Positions 1 to 9,101 are shown, numbered from the stretch's first letter. The stretch is DNA of 64,000 nt from Nitrospirota bacterium (GCA_016214855.1 JACRMT010000016.1:62001-126000); one strand, 5' to 3'. The notes: generated from the sequence alone by a model not told the origin. Translations and numbers: made by a program.

Positions 1-187
1 GCACGCCGCCCATCTCCTTGAGATAGACCTTGATCGGGTCATATTCGGCTTCGAGCAGAGCGCTGCCCTTTTCCTCTTCCTCTTCGGCAATCTCTTCGTC
101 CCCGGCATCTTCCTTTGACTCAAAGGTGCGTTCACTGTCAAAGTCAAACTCTTCAAAATACTCGTTAAAGTCCTTATCGTGTTTCAT
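1..187 (-). CDS. rpoD: RNA polymerase sigma factor RpoD, N-terminal part (cut by window edge)
   Basis: The minus-strand reading frame opens with ATG at 187 and runs off the window. It encodes a very acidic N-terminal stretch (many Glu and Asp between residues 10 and 45) followed by DPIKVYLKEMGGV. That motif matches the start of sigma-70 region 1.2 (DPVRMYLKEMG type), which makes a primary sigma factor the best reading. Only about 62 residues are visible. The start overlaps the dnaG stop by 14 bases, so the two are probably translated from one message in the common dnaG-rpoD order. Confidence 0.85.
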   Translation of the reverse strand, partial: MKHDKDFNEYFEEFDFDSERTFESKEDAGDEEIAEEEEEKGSALLEAEYDPIKVYLKEMGGV

Positions 188-1868
188 GATCCCTTTCCTT
201 TATCATTTTTTTCTTTTCAAGCAAGAGGGCATTGATCAATTGTATATCACCTGAGGCCCTGGCATGTTGGAGCCGCGACTCAAATTTCCTTTTCTCTATC
301 TTCATGAAACAGTCTTCGATGTTCCGGTCGACAAAATCCGGGTCAAAGCCCGGCGCAACAGAAAGCCTGGTAAAAAGCAGCCGGTCTTCCTCGCTCGCGT
401 GATCAAGGACTCCGGCTATATTGGTCCTGTCGGGCAGCGCCGCGATCTTGCGAAACAGTGAGGCAACAGCAGCATCTTCCATCTCATCAGGGTTGAGCCG
501 CGAAAGCACGGCATCAGCCTTGTCAGAAAATGCAATGACCGCGCTGAGAAGAAGTTCCTCTTCAGCACGGTTTCTGGGTGCGGTCCTTGTCCGGACCGGC
601 GCTATCGGCACCCCTGTTTTCTTTGCCCGCAGCTTCCGGTATTCCTCTCTCAGCGTCGCCTCGCTGATCCTTGTCTTGCCCGCAAGTTCGATGAGCATAT
701 GTTCAGCCTCGATCGCATCCTGCCTCTCGGCAATGACCGCAAGCGCCTCCCGCACAGCCTCGCTCTTCTGCCCCTTTGAAGCGCCCAGAATGAAATCGGT
801 AACGGATTCAGCCTTTTCGATAAGAATGCTGAAGGCTTCGCTGCCGTGTTTTCCCAGATAGCTGTCCGGGTCCTCGCTATCCGGCAGGATCAGTACCTTC
901 GCATGAAAATCATTCTGCGCCAGAAGCGGCAGCGCCCTCTTTGCTGCGGCAATACCGGCGGCATCTCCGTCAAAGATAACGACCACCTCTTTCGTCAGCT
1001 TCCGCAGTTTCAGAAGATGCCCTGATGTCAGTGATGTACCAAGCGGCGCGACCGCATTCTTAAACCCGTATTGGTGGCAGATGAGCACATCCATGTACCC
1101 TTCCACGATCAGCGCATGGTCCTTCTGCCGGATCGCCTCTTTTGCCGTGTACAGGCCGTAGAGCGTTTCGGATTTCCTGAAGACCGGGGTTTCCGGAGAA
1201 TTGATATACTTCGGCAGACTGTCATCCATTGCCCTTCCGCCAAAGGCGATCACATTGCCGTTCGTTCCCATGATCGGGAAGATGATCCTTTCACGGAACA
1301 TGTCGTACAGGCCTTTGTCGCCGGCAACAGCAAGCCCGGCCTCCCTGATCACAACATCGTTGTACCCTGCCTGCCTGAGATGCTTCAGGAGATTGCTCCA
1401 TCCTGCCGGCGCATATCCTATTTTGAACAATGCTATGGATTCGTCTGCTATACCGCGTTTTTTGATATAGGCAGAGGCGCTCTTTGATTCGCGCAGTCTG
1501 AGACCATAGAATTCCGCTGCATGGGCGAGCGCATTCCTGATCTGCTGCCCTTTTTCGGTCGCTTTTTTGTCCTGCCCGAATACGGGCAGCTTTACACCTG
1601 CTTTCTCCGCAAGCACCTGCAGGGCCTCTGGAAAAGACATGCGCTCATAGTTTACCAGAAAGCCGATAACATCACCGCCAGCCCCGCACCCAAAGCAGTG
1701 GTAAATCTGCTTGGCCTGACTTACCATAAAGGAGGGGGTCTTTTCGTTATGGAACGGGCAGTTGCCTTTCCAGTTCTGGCCTGACTTTCTGAGCTGAACA
1801 TAGCCGGAGATGAAATCTACAATATCTATTCTTTCTTTTATCTCTTCAAGAACTCTGTCAGATCTCAT
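174..1868 (-). CDS. dnaG: DNA primase DnaG
   Basis: This 564-residue protein synthesises RNA primers at the replication fork; its length is close to the family norm of about 580. The N-terminal CHC2-type zinc finger is visible as C37, H40, C58 and C61 (CPFH then CFGC). The TOPRIM catalytic core follows with EGYMD at 256-260 and the metal-binding DGD at 300-302. The C-terminal third, which contacts the DnaB helicase in the family, is more divergent. The stop overlaps the rpoD start downstream. No damage is seen. Confidence 0.97.
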   Translation of the reverse strand: MRSDRVLEEIKERIDIVDFISGYVQLRKSGQNWKGNCPFHNEKTPSFMVSQAKQIYHCFGCGAGGDVIGFLVNYERMSFPEALQVLAEKAGVKLPVFGQDKKATEKGQQIRNALAHAAEFYGLRLRESKSASAYIKKRGIADESIALFKIGYAPAGWSNLLKHLRQAGYNDVVIREAGLAVAGDKGLYDMFRERIIFPIMGTNGNVIAFGGRAMDDSLPKYINSPETPVFRKSETLYGLYTAKEAIRQKDHALIVEGYMDVLICHQYGFKNAVAPLGTSLTSGHLLKLRKLTKEVVVIFDGDAAGIAAAKRALPLLAQNDFHAKVLILPDSEDPDSYLGKHGSEAFSILIEKAESVTDFILGASKGQKSEAVREALAVIAERQDAIEAEHMLIELAGKTRISEATLREEYRKLRAKKTGVPIAPVRTRTAPRNRAEEELLLSAVIAFSDKADAVLSRLNPDEMEDAAVASLFRKIAALPDRTNIAGVLDHASEEDRLLFTRLSVAPGFDPDFVDRNIEDCFMKIEKRKFESRLQHARASGDIQLINALLLEKKKMIKERDHETR

Positions 1869-1938
1869 ATGGCCCCAGTGAGGAAATAGTCAGGCCGTAT
1901 TTTACCATGCAGGAAATTTTTCTGCCCGGCCGGGCTGA

Positions 1939-2898
1939 TCAGGAGAGCCTGCCTGTCCTTTTGTACCCGGAGCATTCGAGAATCTGTATATCTGTCCCCT
2001 TCAGTGTCTCGTCAAGGAGCAGATTCAGCCCGAGATTATCACTCGATATGTGACCGGCTATGATGACATTCAGGTGGTTCTTTTCAGCCTCTTTCCGGTG
2101 CTCTTCACTCATATGCATGCCTACGATAGTATTTACGCCGGCATGGGCCAGACTATTGAAGATGTCCTTGGACCCCTCAGTGCCGCCGGTCATGTCAACA
2201 AAGACCTTGCCGGCACGCCGCTTCTTTGAACCCAGGAGTATCTTCGGACCAACGCCGATCTTCATGGCATCGGCATACTCCGGTATTGCTCTGAGCAGGT
2301 CAAACAGATCACCGAGATCATGAGGTTTTTTCTCATCAAAGAGCCTTTGGAGAAACGTGACGACCATATTATCGGCAGGGGTATGAAGACAGAGAAAAGG
2401 GATATTGAGAAGACGGGCCGCATCCACTGCCCGCGTATGATTGACCGGCATGAGCCGCCGTTCGATCTCCTTTGCCCGGCCTTCCATAAGATCTTCGGCA
2501 ATGTTGATCGGAACGCCGAAAAGGCTCAGGATGTCCGACTGCATATGCATGACAGCGGCCAGGTTTGCAAATGCCCTGCCCTCCGGGTGGTGCGCAAGTA
2601 CAAGATCTATCTTTTCACCGCGATTCCTGAGGGTATCTGCCAGAAGGATCTCGCCGACCTCGATATCGACGCCGACAAGAATGTGCCTGATCTCCTCGTC
2701 CCCGCTGCCGTGGAGAATGCGGGAATCCGAGTAGGGATTGTTCAGTGAGTCAAGGTCAAAGAGGTCTTTTTCTTCCTGTTTGAGTTCTTCATGATCTTTT
2801 ATGAGCCGCTGCAGTTCCTGCTGTACGGCTTTCTGTCCGCGCGGGTCATTTGCCGCGCCGATTTCAATTGCTTTCTGGTAAAGGTTGCGGAGGATCAT
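1939..2898 (-). CDS. NIF3-like (NGG1p-interacting factor 3) dinuclear-metal protein
   Basis: The product has 319 residues when started at the ATG at 2898. That start overlaps the stop of the upstream yqeY-like gene by one base (TGATG), which implies translational coupling; the in-frame start further upstream lies inside yqeY. The protein has a charged helical N-terminus, then HHPEG at 103-107 and GHISSDN near 282. These are the two halves of the NIF3/DUF34 metal site. The family binds two metal ions in a toroidal hexamer; its biochemical role is not settled. A specific substrate cannot be named from sequence. Confidence 0.75.
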   Translation of the reverse strand: MILRNLYQKAIEIGAANDPRGQKAVQQELQRLIKDHEELKQEEKDLFDLDSLNNPYSDSRILHGSGDEEIRHILVGVDIEVGEILLADTLRNRGEKIDLVLAHHPEGRAFANLAAVMHMQSDILSLFGVPINIAEDLMEGRAKEIERRLMPVNHTRAVDAARLLNIPFLCLHTPADNMVVTFLQRLFDEKKPHDLGDLFDLLRAIPEYADAMKIGVGPKILLGSKKRRAGKVFVDMTGGTEGSKDIFNSLAHAGVNTIVGMHMSEEHRKEAEKNHLNVIIAGHISSDNLGLNLLLDETLKGTDIQILECSGYKRTGRLS

Positions 2899-3359
2899 CA
2901 GGACCGGGCGGGAGGGGAGACCAGCAGCTCTTTTACCCGCGTATTGACCCATTTGCCGTCTGCCACACCTTTGATCTTCGGCATCAGCACCTTCATCACC
3001 TTGCCCATATCTGCCTCTGATGTTGCGGATGACTCCTGGATGGCCTGTATAATAAATTTCTCAACTTCATCCATCGAAAGCTGGGCCGGCATATAAGACT
3101 GCAGAATGGAAAGCTCCTGCCGTTCTATTCCGGCAAGATCTTCCCTGCCTGCCTTTGCGAACTGCTCTATGGACTCACGACGCTGCTTGCCCATAGATGA
3201 GAGAACCGGGAGTATCTCCTCATCGGAGAGCTCCCGGCCCTTCTCGATCTGAACGTTTTTGATCGCCGCCTTGGCCATGCGCAATGCAGAGACCCTGACC
3301 GTGTCAGAGCTCTTCATCGCGACCTTGAGATCCTCGTCAATCCGTTTTAGAACCGACAC
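2898..3359 (-). CDS. GatB/YqeY domain protein
   Basis: The product is 153 residues when begun at the GTG at 3359, one base after the rpsU stop. The first residues (SVLKRIDEDLKVAMKS) match the typical YqeY N-terminus, whereas the longer frame would run into rpsU. The body has the family's paired helical halves: an N-terminal domain with LRMAKAAIKN and a C-terminal domain related to the tRNA-binding tail of GatB (YMPAQLS, then MGKVMKVLMP). YqeY proteins often sit behind rpsU, as here. Their cellular role is poorly defined. The gene overlaps the NIF3-like start. Confidence 0.88.
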   Translation of the reverse strand: MSVLKRIDEDLKVAMKSSDTVRVSALRMAKAAIKNVQIEKGRELSDEEILPVLSSMGKQRRESIEQFAKAGREDLAGIERQELSILQSYMPAQLSMDEVEKFIIQAIQESSATSEADMGKVMKVLMPKIKGVADGKWVNTRVKELLVSPPARS

Positions 3360-3360
3360 G

Positions 3361-3558
3361 TTATCGCGATCCCAACTTGATTCTTTTTGCTGCCTTCTTG
3401 CGTGCAGCAATGGCTTTCTTCTTCTTTTTCACGCTCGGCTTGTCGTAGTGCTCACGCTTCTTGACCTCAGAAAGGATCCCTTCCTTTTCGCACTGTTTCT
3501 TGAAGCGTTTAAGAGCATTTTCGAGTGAGTCACTTTCGCGCACCCTGATTTCGGGCAT
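3361..3558 (-). CDS. rpsU: 30S ribosomal protein S21
   Basis: This is a 65-residue, strongly basic protein of the small ribosomal subunit. The sequence begins [21 protein letters not shown] and ends in a lysine-rich tail (KKKKK, then [12 protein letters not shown]), which is diagnostic for S21. An AGGAG-type ribosome binding site lies just upstream of the ATG on the minus strand. The gene heads the rpsU-yqeY-NIF3 string. The dnaG-rpoD pair follows on the same strand, echoing the widespread rpsU-dnaG-rpoD macromolecular-synthesis order. Confidence 0.97.
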   Translation of the reverse strand: MPEIRVRESDSLENALKRFKKQCEKEGILSEVKKREHYDKPSVKKKKKAIAARKKAAKRIKLGSR

Positions 3559-3801
3559 TCATGTATCACTCCTCTCTCTTTGAAAATTGTCGAATATTTT
3601 ATCAGGTTACAAGGAAGCATGTCAATCTAACCATAGGAAAACCATTTGAAAACAAAAGGAAATGTAACTTTTCAGGTTGCTCAGACCGAAGCCCGCAAGG
3701 GAAAGCTGCAGACCGACCGCAGTGTCCTCCAGGGAATACATAACCCTGCAGACCATCTCTCCGGGCAGCTGCACCGTCCCCTGCCGGGGACAGGTCTGCT
3801 T

Positions 3802-4800
3802 TTATGCCCGCTCTGCAGACCCCAACACTTCCTTATTCTTGTGGATGATCATCTTCGTCAATTCGTCACGGGCCGGTCCAAGGTATTTCCTCGGATCGAA
3901 CTCAGCCGGCTTCTCGGCAAAGGTCTTGCGGATCAACGCAGTCATGGCAAGACGGCCGTCACTGTCGATATTGATCTTGCAGACTGCGCTCTTGGCAGCT
4001 TTTCTGAGCTGTTCCTCGGGTATGCCCACCGCATCCTTCAGTTTGCCTCCATTAGCATTGATCATCTGCACATATTCCGGCACAACTGACGAGGCGCCAT
4101 GAAGCACAATAGGAAACCCGGGGATGCGCTTTTCGATCTCCTCAAGAATGTCAAACCGAAGCGGAGGAGGAACAAGTATGCCCCGCTCGTCAAGGGTGCA
4201 CTGCTCAGGCTTGAACTTCATGGCGCCGTGGGATGTCCCGATCGATATGGCCAGAGAGTCCACATTCGTCTTGCTCACGAAGTCTTCCACTTCCTCGGGT
4301 TTGGTATAGGTGGATTTATCCGCGGAAACCTCATCTTCAATACCTGCAAGCACACCTAACTCACCTTCGACTGTAACATCGTGGTCGCGGGCGTATTCCA
4401 CCACCTGCCTGGTCAGTTTAATGTTGTCTTCATAGGAATGGTGCGAGCCGTCGATCATAACCGAAGAAAATCCGGTATCAATGCAGGATTTGCAGAGTTC
4501 AAAGGTATCGCCGTGGTCAAGATGAAGCGCAAATTTCACCGGCGACCCTGCATCCCTTATCATGGCAACGGCACCCATGGCAAGGAAGCGCAGCAGCGTC
4601 TGGTTGGCATATTTGCGGGCGCCGCTGGAAACCTGCAGGATGAAGGGGGATCTGGATTCGACACATCCCATGACGATCGCCTGCAGCTGCTCCATGTTGT
4701 TGAAATTGTATGCCGGGATCGCGTATTGCCCCTGCATCGCCTTTTGAAACATTTCCCTGGTATTCACCAGGCCGATCTCCTTGTAAGATACCTTCTCCAT
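3802..4800 (-). CDS. fba: Class II fructose-bisphosphate aldolase
   Basis: This 332-residue metal-dependent aldolase cleaves fructose 1,6-bisphosphate in glycolysis and forms it in gluconeogenesis. Class II signatures are visible: HLDHGD with the zinc-ligand histidine, the GSHHSYEDN segment, and HGASS near residue 235. I chose the ATG at 4800 over the GTG at 4803 because GGAGG lies five bases upstream of the ATG but only two before the GTG. It appears to be transcribed alone. A GTCCCC/GGGGAC hairpin at 3776-3791 lies beyond its stop but has no T-run. Confidence 0.95.
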   Translation of the reverse strand: MEKVSYKEIGLVNTREMFQKAMQGQYAIPAYNFNNMEQLQAIVMGCVESRSPFILQVSSGARKYANQTLLRFLAMGAVAMIRDAGSPVKFALHLDHGDTFELCKSCIDTGFSSVMIDGSHHSYEDNIKLTRQVVEYARDHDVTVEGELGVLAGIEDEVSADKSTYTKPEEVEDFVSKTNVDSLAISIGTSHGAMKFKPEQCTLDERGILVPPPLRFDILEEIEKRIPGFPIVLHGASSVVPEYVQMINANGGKLKDAVGIPEEQLRKAAKSAVCKINIDSDGRLAMTALIRKTFAEKPAEFDPRKYLGPARDELTKMIIHKNKEVLGSAERA

Positions 4801-5065
4801 CACACCCTCCTTAATTTCAGATCATCCGATCTTCTCTGTCTCAGATCTCTTAATTATCATAATAGTGCGTCTGTTCAAGCCCATCTCGTTATCCCAGGTT
4901 TTCATGCTACCATAACTTGTTACACAAATGTAAGCAGCATAAATTACCAAGGAAACCGAAAATAAATAAGGCGACATCTCAGCTTGTTCTGTCATTCCGA
5001 CCTGCGTAAATGACAAGTTATGGGGCTTTACTTATTGCCTCATAGGCAGGTCGCCATGTTCAATG

Positions 5066-5093
5066 AAAAAAAAAGCGGGGCAAAGCCCCGCCA
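5066..5093 (-). terminator. Rho-independent terminator
   Basis: Read on the minus strand, a GCGGGGC / GCCCCGC stem with a TTT loop is followed by nine T residues. It lies about 25 bases beyond the stop of the minus-strand gene fragment ending at 5119. The same hairpin sequence occurs in the opposite orientation at 8099-8123. Confidence 0.9.
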
Positions 5094-5625
5094 TCAGAAA
5101 TACGGATGTTCAGTTCTATCAGTTCCTCGTGAAATTCTGTCCTGTCATATTTGCATTGTTTATGATCACCGCCCTGTTGACAGGTGTGAAAGTGAACCCT
5201 GCAAGGGATGGTGTTACCGTGTAATTGCCGTTGGCCAGCCCTGTTAAGGTATAGACTCCTAAGGCATTCGTAGTGGTCGTGCCTGTTGCTGCTCCACCAA
5301 GGGTTATAGTCACCCCTGCCACAGGAGTCCCAAGACCACCGCCCACGCCAATACCGCCGCCTGCTGTCCTCACCGTTCCTGAGATTGAGAAGGTGGATGC
5401 AGCTGGCGTACCTACAAAGTCCTGTCCTGTCACATTGGCATTGTTTATCACAACTGCCCTGTTTACAGGAGCAAAGGTGAACCCTGCAAGGGAAGGTGTG
5501 ACCGTATAGTTGCCATTAGCCAGCCCTGTAAAGGTGAAAACTCCTGAGGCATTCGTGGTGGTATTAGCAATTGCAGCTCCAGTCAAGACAATCGACACGC
5601 CCGACAGAGAAAGCCCTCCGGGCGA
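5066..5625. repeat. Left arm of ~550-bp imperfect inverted repeat (partner 7555-8123)
   Basis: From the terminator at 5066 to about 5625 this DNA matches the reverse complement of 7555-8123, except for small substitutions and an indel in the glycine-rich linker. The shared unit covers two carboxypeptidase-regulatory-like repeats, the stop codon context (CACGAGGAACTGATAGAA) and the terminator hairpin. The 1.9 kb between the arms carries the RTX-like and Big_9-like domains. Confidence 0.8.
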
Positions 5626-5634
5626 CAACCGCAC
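5119..5634 (-). pseudogene. 3' fragment of a repeat-rich surface protein (carboxypeptidase-regulatory-like repeats)
   Basis: The frame encodes two tandem Ig-like repeats of the carboxypeptidase-regulatory/SdrD-B type (NGNYTVTPSLAGFTF, then AVVINNANVTGQDF, in each) and ends QNFTRN. Homology to the plus-strand copy begins at about 5619, so the 5' part of this gene is missing. The first 15 or so bases after the nominal start belong to unrelated sequence. The DNA is an imperfect inverted copy of 7560-8120, including the terminator. It could be a remnant of inversion or duplication, or an assembly join between repeat copies. I cannot separate these from sequence alone. Confidence 0.6.
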
Positions 5635-6151
5635 TGCTGCAATTATCGCTCCTGATCACGCACTCAATGCTGCCGGCATCGCGAGGATCCAGGGCCTGGC
5701 AGCGCTTCTGCCGGTTGGCGCGACGTCATTCAGCGGCGGCAACATAATCCTTGGCGGCGCAGGAAGCGACATCCTCGAGGGTCGTGGCGGCGATGACATC
5801 CTCGACGGAGACGCATGGCTCGATGCCCAGATCAGGGTCACCGGCGTGCGACCTCCAGGCGTGGCCGAGTTCCATGACACCATGGCAACGCTCAATACTG
5901 TTGTGATTGCAGGCCAGATCAATCCCGGCCAGCTGGTGATCGTCCGCTCTATCAAGGTGGCTGCTGTAAACCCAGCCCACATCGACACAGCGGTCTTCTC
6001 CGGTCCTCTGGCCGACTACGATATCGTCAACAATGCTGGCATTATTACTGTTACTCATGCTCGTGGGACCACAGCCGACGGGACTGATACGCTCCGGAAC
6101 ATAGAAGCCTTACAGTTTGCCGACCGGACGATATCCTTTGTTCTGCGCACG

Positions 6152-6997
6152 GTTGCCAGCGGGGATGTTGCTACTGCCAATGGAGCTGCTCCGGTGAATA
6201 TTAATGTCCTGGCTAATGACACTTTTGATGGCCTGGCCATTCCTGCAGGGGCCATAGTGACGCGGGTGACGAACGCTGTTGATGGGAATGCGGTTCTTAA
6301 TCCCGACAACACCTTCACCTTTACAGCCAATGCAGGCTTTATAGGGGTAGCTACCTTTACGTACAATGTTACGGTGAGCGGTCAACTCTCCAATACCGCT
6401 ACAGTGACAGTAACCGTGAACCCGGCTGTTCCGGTTGCCAATAACGATGTTGCAACCACCACAGGGACTACCCCGGTGAATATTAATGTCCTGGCTAATG
6501 ACACGTACGATGGTCTGGCCATACCGGCAGGAGCCACAGTGACGCGGGTGACGAACTCTGCAAACGGCAATGCGGTACTTAACGTTGACAACACCTTCAC
6601 CTTTACAGCCAACGCAGGTTTCTCCGGGATAGCCACTTTTACGTACAATGTTACGGTGAGCGGTCAGGTCTCCAACATTGCCACAGTGTCTGTAACGGTG
6701 ATTTCGTCTAACGTGATTGCCAATAACGATGTTGCAACCACCACAGGGACTACGCCGGTGAATATTAATGTCCTGGCTAACGATACTTTCAATGGCGGGG
6801 CCATTCCGGCAGGGGCCACAGTGACGCGGGTGACGAACTCTGCAAACGGCAATGCGGTACTTAATGCCGATAACACCTTTACCTTTACAGCCAATGCAGG
6901 TTTTTCCGGGATAGCCACCTTTACCTACACTGTTACGGTGCTCGGTCAAATCTCCAATACCGCCACGGTGTCGGTAACGGTGAATCCGGCAATCTCG
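6152..6997 (+). repeat. Three tandem 282-bp units encoding Big_9/cadherin-like domains
   Basis: Units begin at 6152, 6434 and 6716, exactly 282 bp (94 residues) apart. Each encodes a module with NINVLANDT, AIPAGA.VTRVTN and DNTFTFTANAGF. The nucleotide identity between units is very high, so unequal recombination can change copy number. Confidence 0.9.
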
Positions 6998-7749
6998 TCG
7001 ATCTCGGGCAGGGTTGCAAGATCAAACGGCGTTGCAGTTCCCAATGTGACAATGACCTTAAGCGGCGCTGCCACAGGCACGGTCACAACTGACGTCAACG
7101 GTAATTACACCTTTGCCGGGTTGCTGAACGGCAACTACACGGTTACACCTTCCCTTGCAGGATTTGCTTTCACGCCTGCAAGCAGGGCGGTGACGATAAA
7201 TAATGTAAACGTAACGGGCCAGGACTTTACAGCGCTTCCCGCGATCTTCTCGATCTCAGGAACAGTGAGGGTACCGGGCGGTGGTCTCGGTGGAGGCACA
7301 CCTGTGGCAGGAGTGCCGGTTGCTCTGACCGGAGCTGCAACTGCTAATGCCATTACGAATGCCTTAGGAGTTTACACCTTCACCAGTCTGGCAGACGGTA
7401 ACTACACGGTAACCCCGAGTCAGCCAGGTTTTGTCTTCACGCCTGTGAACAGGGCTGTTGTGATAAACAGTGCAAATGTGACAGGTCGGGACTTTCTCAG
7501 GACGGTTGCTGCAGGGACCTTCTCGGTTTCCGGAACGGTGACCAGCGGAGGGCTTCCTCTGTCAGGAGTGTCTATTGCCCTGACCGGAGCAGCAACTGCT
7601 AATACCACGACGAATGCCTCTGGAGTCTATACCTTCACAGGTCGTGCAAACGGCAACTATACGGTCACACCTTCCCTTGCAGGGTTCACCTTTGCTCCTG
7701 TAAACAGGGCAGTTGTGATAAACAATGCCAATGTGACAGGACAGGACTT

Positions 7750-7823
7750 TGTAGGCACGGCTGCTGCAGCCACCTTCTCGATCTCATGTAGGCACGGCTG
7801 CTGCAGCCACCTTCTCGATCTCA
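7750..7823 (+). repeat. 37-bp perfect tandem duplication that breaks the reading frame
   Basis: The 37 bases at 7750-7786 are repeated immediately at 7787-7823. Because 37 is not a multiple of three, the frame shifts and stops at 7846. Removing one copy restores a single frame through to the stop at 8072. Confidence 0.95.
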
Positions 7824-7829
7824 GGAACA

Positions 7830-8072
7830 GTGAGAACGTCAAGTAGTGGTGTAGGTGGAGGGCTTCCTCTGTCCGGAGTAACGATAACCCTTGGCGGAGC
7901 AGCCGCAGGCACGACCACCACGAATGCCTCCGGTGTCTATACCTTAACAGGGCTGGCCAATGGCAATTACACGGTCACACCTTCCCTTGCAGGGTTCACC
8001 TTCACACCTGTCAGCAGGACGGTGACTATAAACAATTCGAATTTGGCAGGACAGAATTTCACGAGGAACTGA
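7830..8072 (+). pseudogene. Out-of-frame C-terminal remainder of the repeat-rich surface protein
   Basis: This frame carries the last carboxypeptidase-regulatory-like repeat (LPLSGVTITLGGAAAG, then NGNYTVTPSLAGFTFTPVS) and the natural end QNFTRN, the same ending as the minus-strand copy at 5119. It is joined to the upstream frame if one copy of the 37-bp duplication is removed. An independent start here is unlikely because no ribosome binding site precedes it. Confidence 0.7.
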
Positions 8073-8098
8073 TAGAATTGAACATCCGTATTTCTGAT

Positions 8099-8123
8099 GG
8101 CGGGGCTTTGCCCCGCCTTTTTT
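8099..8123 (+). terminator. Rho-independent terminator
   Basis: A GGCGGGGC / GCCCCGCC stem with a TTT loop is followed by six T residues. It lies 27 bases after the stop at 8072 and mirrors the terminator at 5066-5093. Confidence 0.93.
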
Positions 8124-8171
8124 AAACGAGCAATCTCCCAAGACGGTAATACAAGAAACAGAGGAGGGTCT

Positions 8172-9002
8172 ATGGATCGAAGAGATTTTATCAAGATAGG
8201 GTTGACCGGCATGACAGCCGTGGCTTTTAGTGACCTCATAAAGATCCCGGGAATATTCAACCAGAGCGAAGCCTTGGCATCCCAGGTGACACTTGAGCTC
8301 TCTATAACCGATGCCATGCTCGAAACAGTGGATCTCAACCAGACCTACATCTGGGCCTTTGCAGATCTGACCGGACCGAAATTTCCGGGCCCTGTTATCT
8401 TTGCGAGGGAAGGGGACAGCATCAGGCTCAGAATCACAAACAACCTTGATGAGGACCACGCAGTTGCTGTAACGGACACGAGGATAAGCAGCGGCATGAT
8501 AGCGCCAGGACAGAGTGTTAACCTCGATTTTCAGGCGCCGCCGGCAGGCACATATATCTATTATGACCCGCTGAATGCGCCTGTTAACCGGGTGATGGGC
8601 CTCAGCGGAACGCTCATAGTTCTTCCCGGATCAGGCGGAGAGATCACCCCATACTCAGGGCCGCCGGCCCAGATAAACAGGCTCTTTAGCGATCTCGGAA
8701 ATACTGCCGAGTTCCCTGGCAACGGGTGGGATAGTGCAAGGACCTGGATCTGGCATCTGCACAATATTGACCCCAGATTTAATGCAATGGCGGAGGCAGG
8801 CCAGACAATAAACCGTATCCAGTTCACGAGGGAGTTCATCCCGGAGTATTTTTTCGTCAGCGGAAAACAGGGCTCCGTTTGTACTGCATGTTGTCCGACA
8901 TTATTTCCTCTATTTCTCTGTAACTCACAGCCAACAGTAGGCGCTTACGCGAGAATACCGAAAAAAGATTTAAATATAGTAATTATTAAGAATTTATCAT
9001 AA
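8172..9002 (+). pseudogene. Tat-exported multicopper-oxidase-like protein, C-terminally truncated
   Basis: The start is ATG 8172 behind GAGGAGG at 8161. MDRRDFIKIGLTGM is a Tat-type signal (twin Arg, hydrophobic stretch to about residue 40). A cupredoxin fold follows: FARGDSIRLRITNN-like strands, then APPAGTYIYY and LSGTLIVLP near residues 120-155. Copper-binding HxH pairs expected of multicopper oxidases are missing; the usual YHSH position reads YYDP. After YFFVSGKQG, near 8868, the sequence becomes AT-rich and unrelated, and the frame ends after 276 residues. I infer an interrupted gene whose full-length form would be considerably longer. Confidence 0.6.
8930..8944. repeat. Dispersed 15-bp motif GCCAACAGTAGGYGC, copy 1
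   Basis: GCCAACAGTAGGCGC occurs here, at 20000-20014 and at 63134-63148 (the latter two with T at the variable position). All three lie outside intact genes. Confidence 0.6.
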
Positions 9003-9101
9003 TCATCACTGTATAACAATTCAGAGAAATACCCATTTCAGTATAGGTAGAATTACTATCAGACAATGCCTACGCGCGAGGTCAGTATTCCCGACAGGCG
9101 C

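Larger units (their letters stand above)
5510..7846 (+). pseudogene. Repeat-rich surface protein fragment: peroxidase/RTX-like core, three Big_9-like repeats, regulatory-like repeats; 5' end missing and frameshifted
   Basis: The open frame is real only from about 5621; before that it reads through the antisense of the minus-strand fragment. It starts abruptly at GDNRTAAIIAPDH. An RTX-like segment follows (GGAGSDILEGRGGDDILDGD) with FHDTMATLNT and INPGQL, which resembles the C-terminal part of bacterial RTX-bearing heme peroxidases. Next come three 94-residue cadherin/Big_9-like repeats at 6152-6997 and three carboxypeptidase-regulatory-like repeats. A 37-bp tandem duplication at 7750-7823 shifts the frame and ends translation early. 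The fourth repeat and natural C-terminus continue in another frame to 8072. The peroxidase domain and signal peptide are absent. Confidence 0.6.

Noticed and set aside
3776-3791. Terminator after fba
   Set aside because: GTCCCC/GGGGAC can form a hairpin, but no T-run follows on the minus strand, so intrinsic termination is not supported.
4822-5016. Small minus-strand frame upstream of fba
   Set aside because: No ribosome binding site, AT-rich, no recognisable motif, and it lies where the fba promoter is expected.
6110-6949. Long minus-strand open frame opposite the Big_9-like repeats
   Set aside because: It mirrors the 282-bp periodicity of the plus-strand repeats and encodes a Cys/Gly-rich product with no known pattern. 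It is a shadow of the coding strand.
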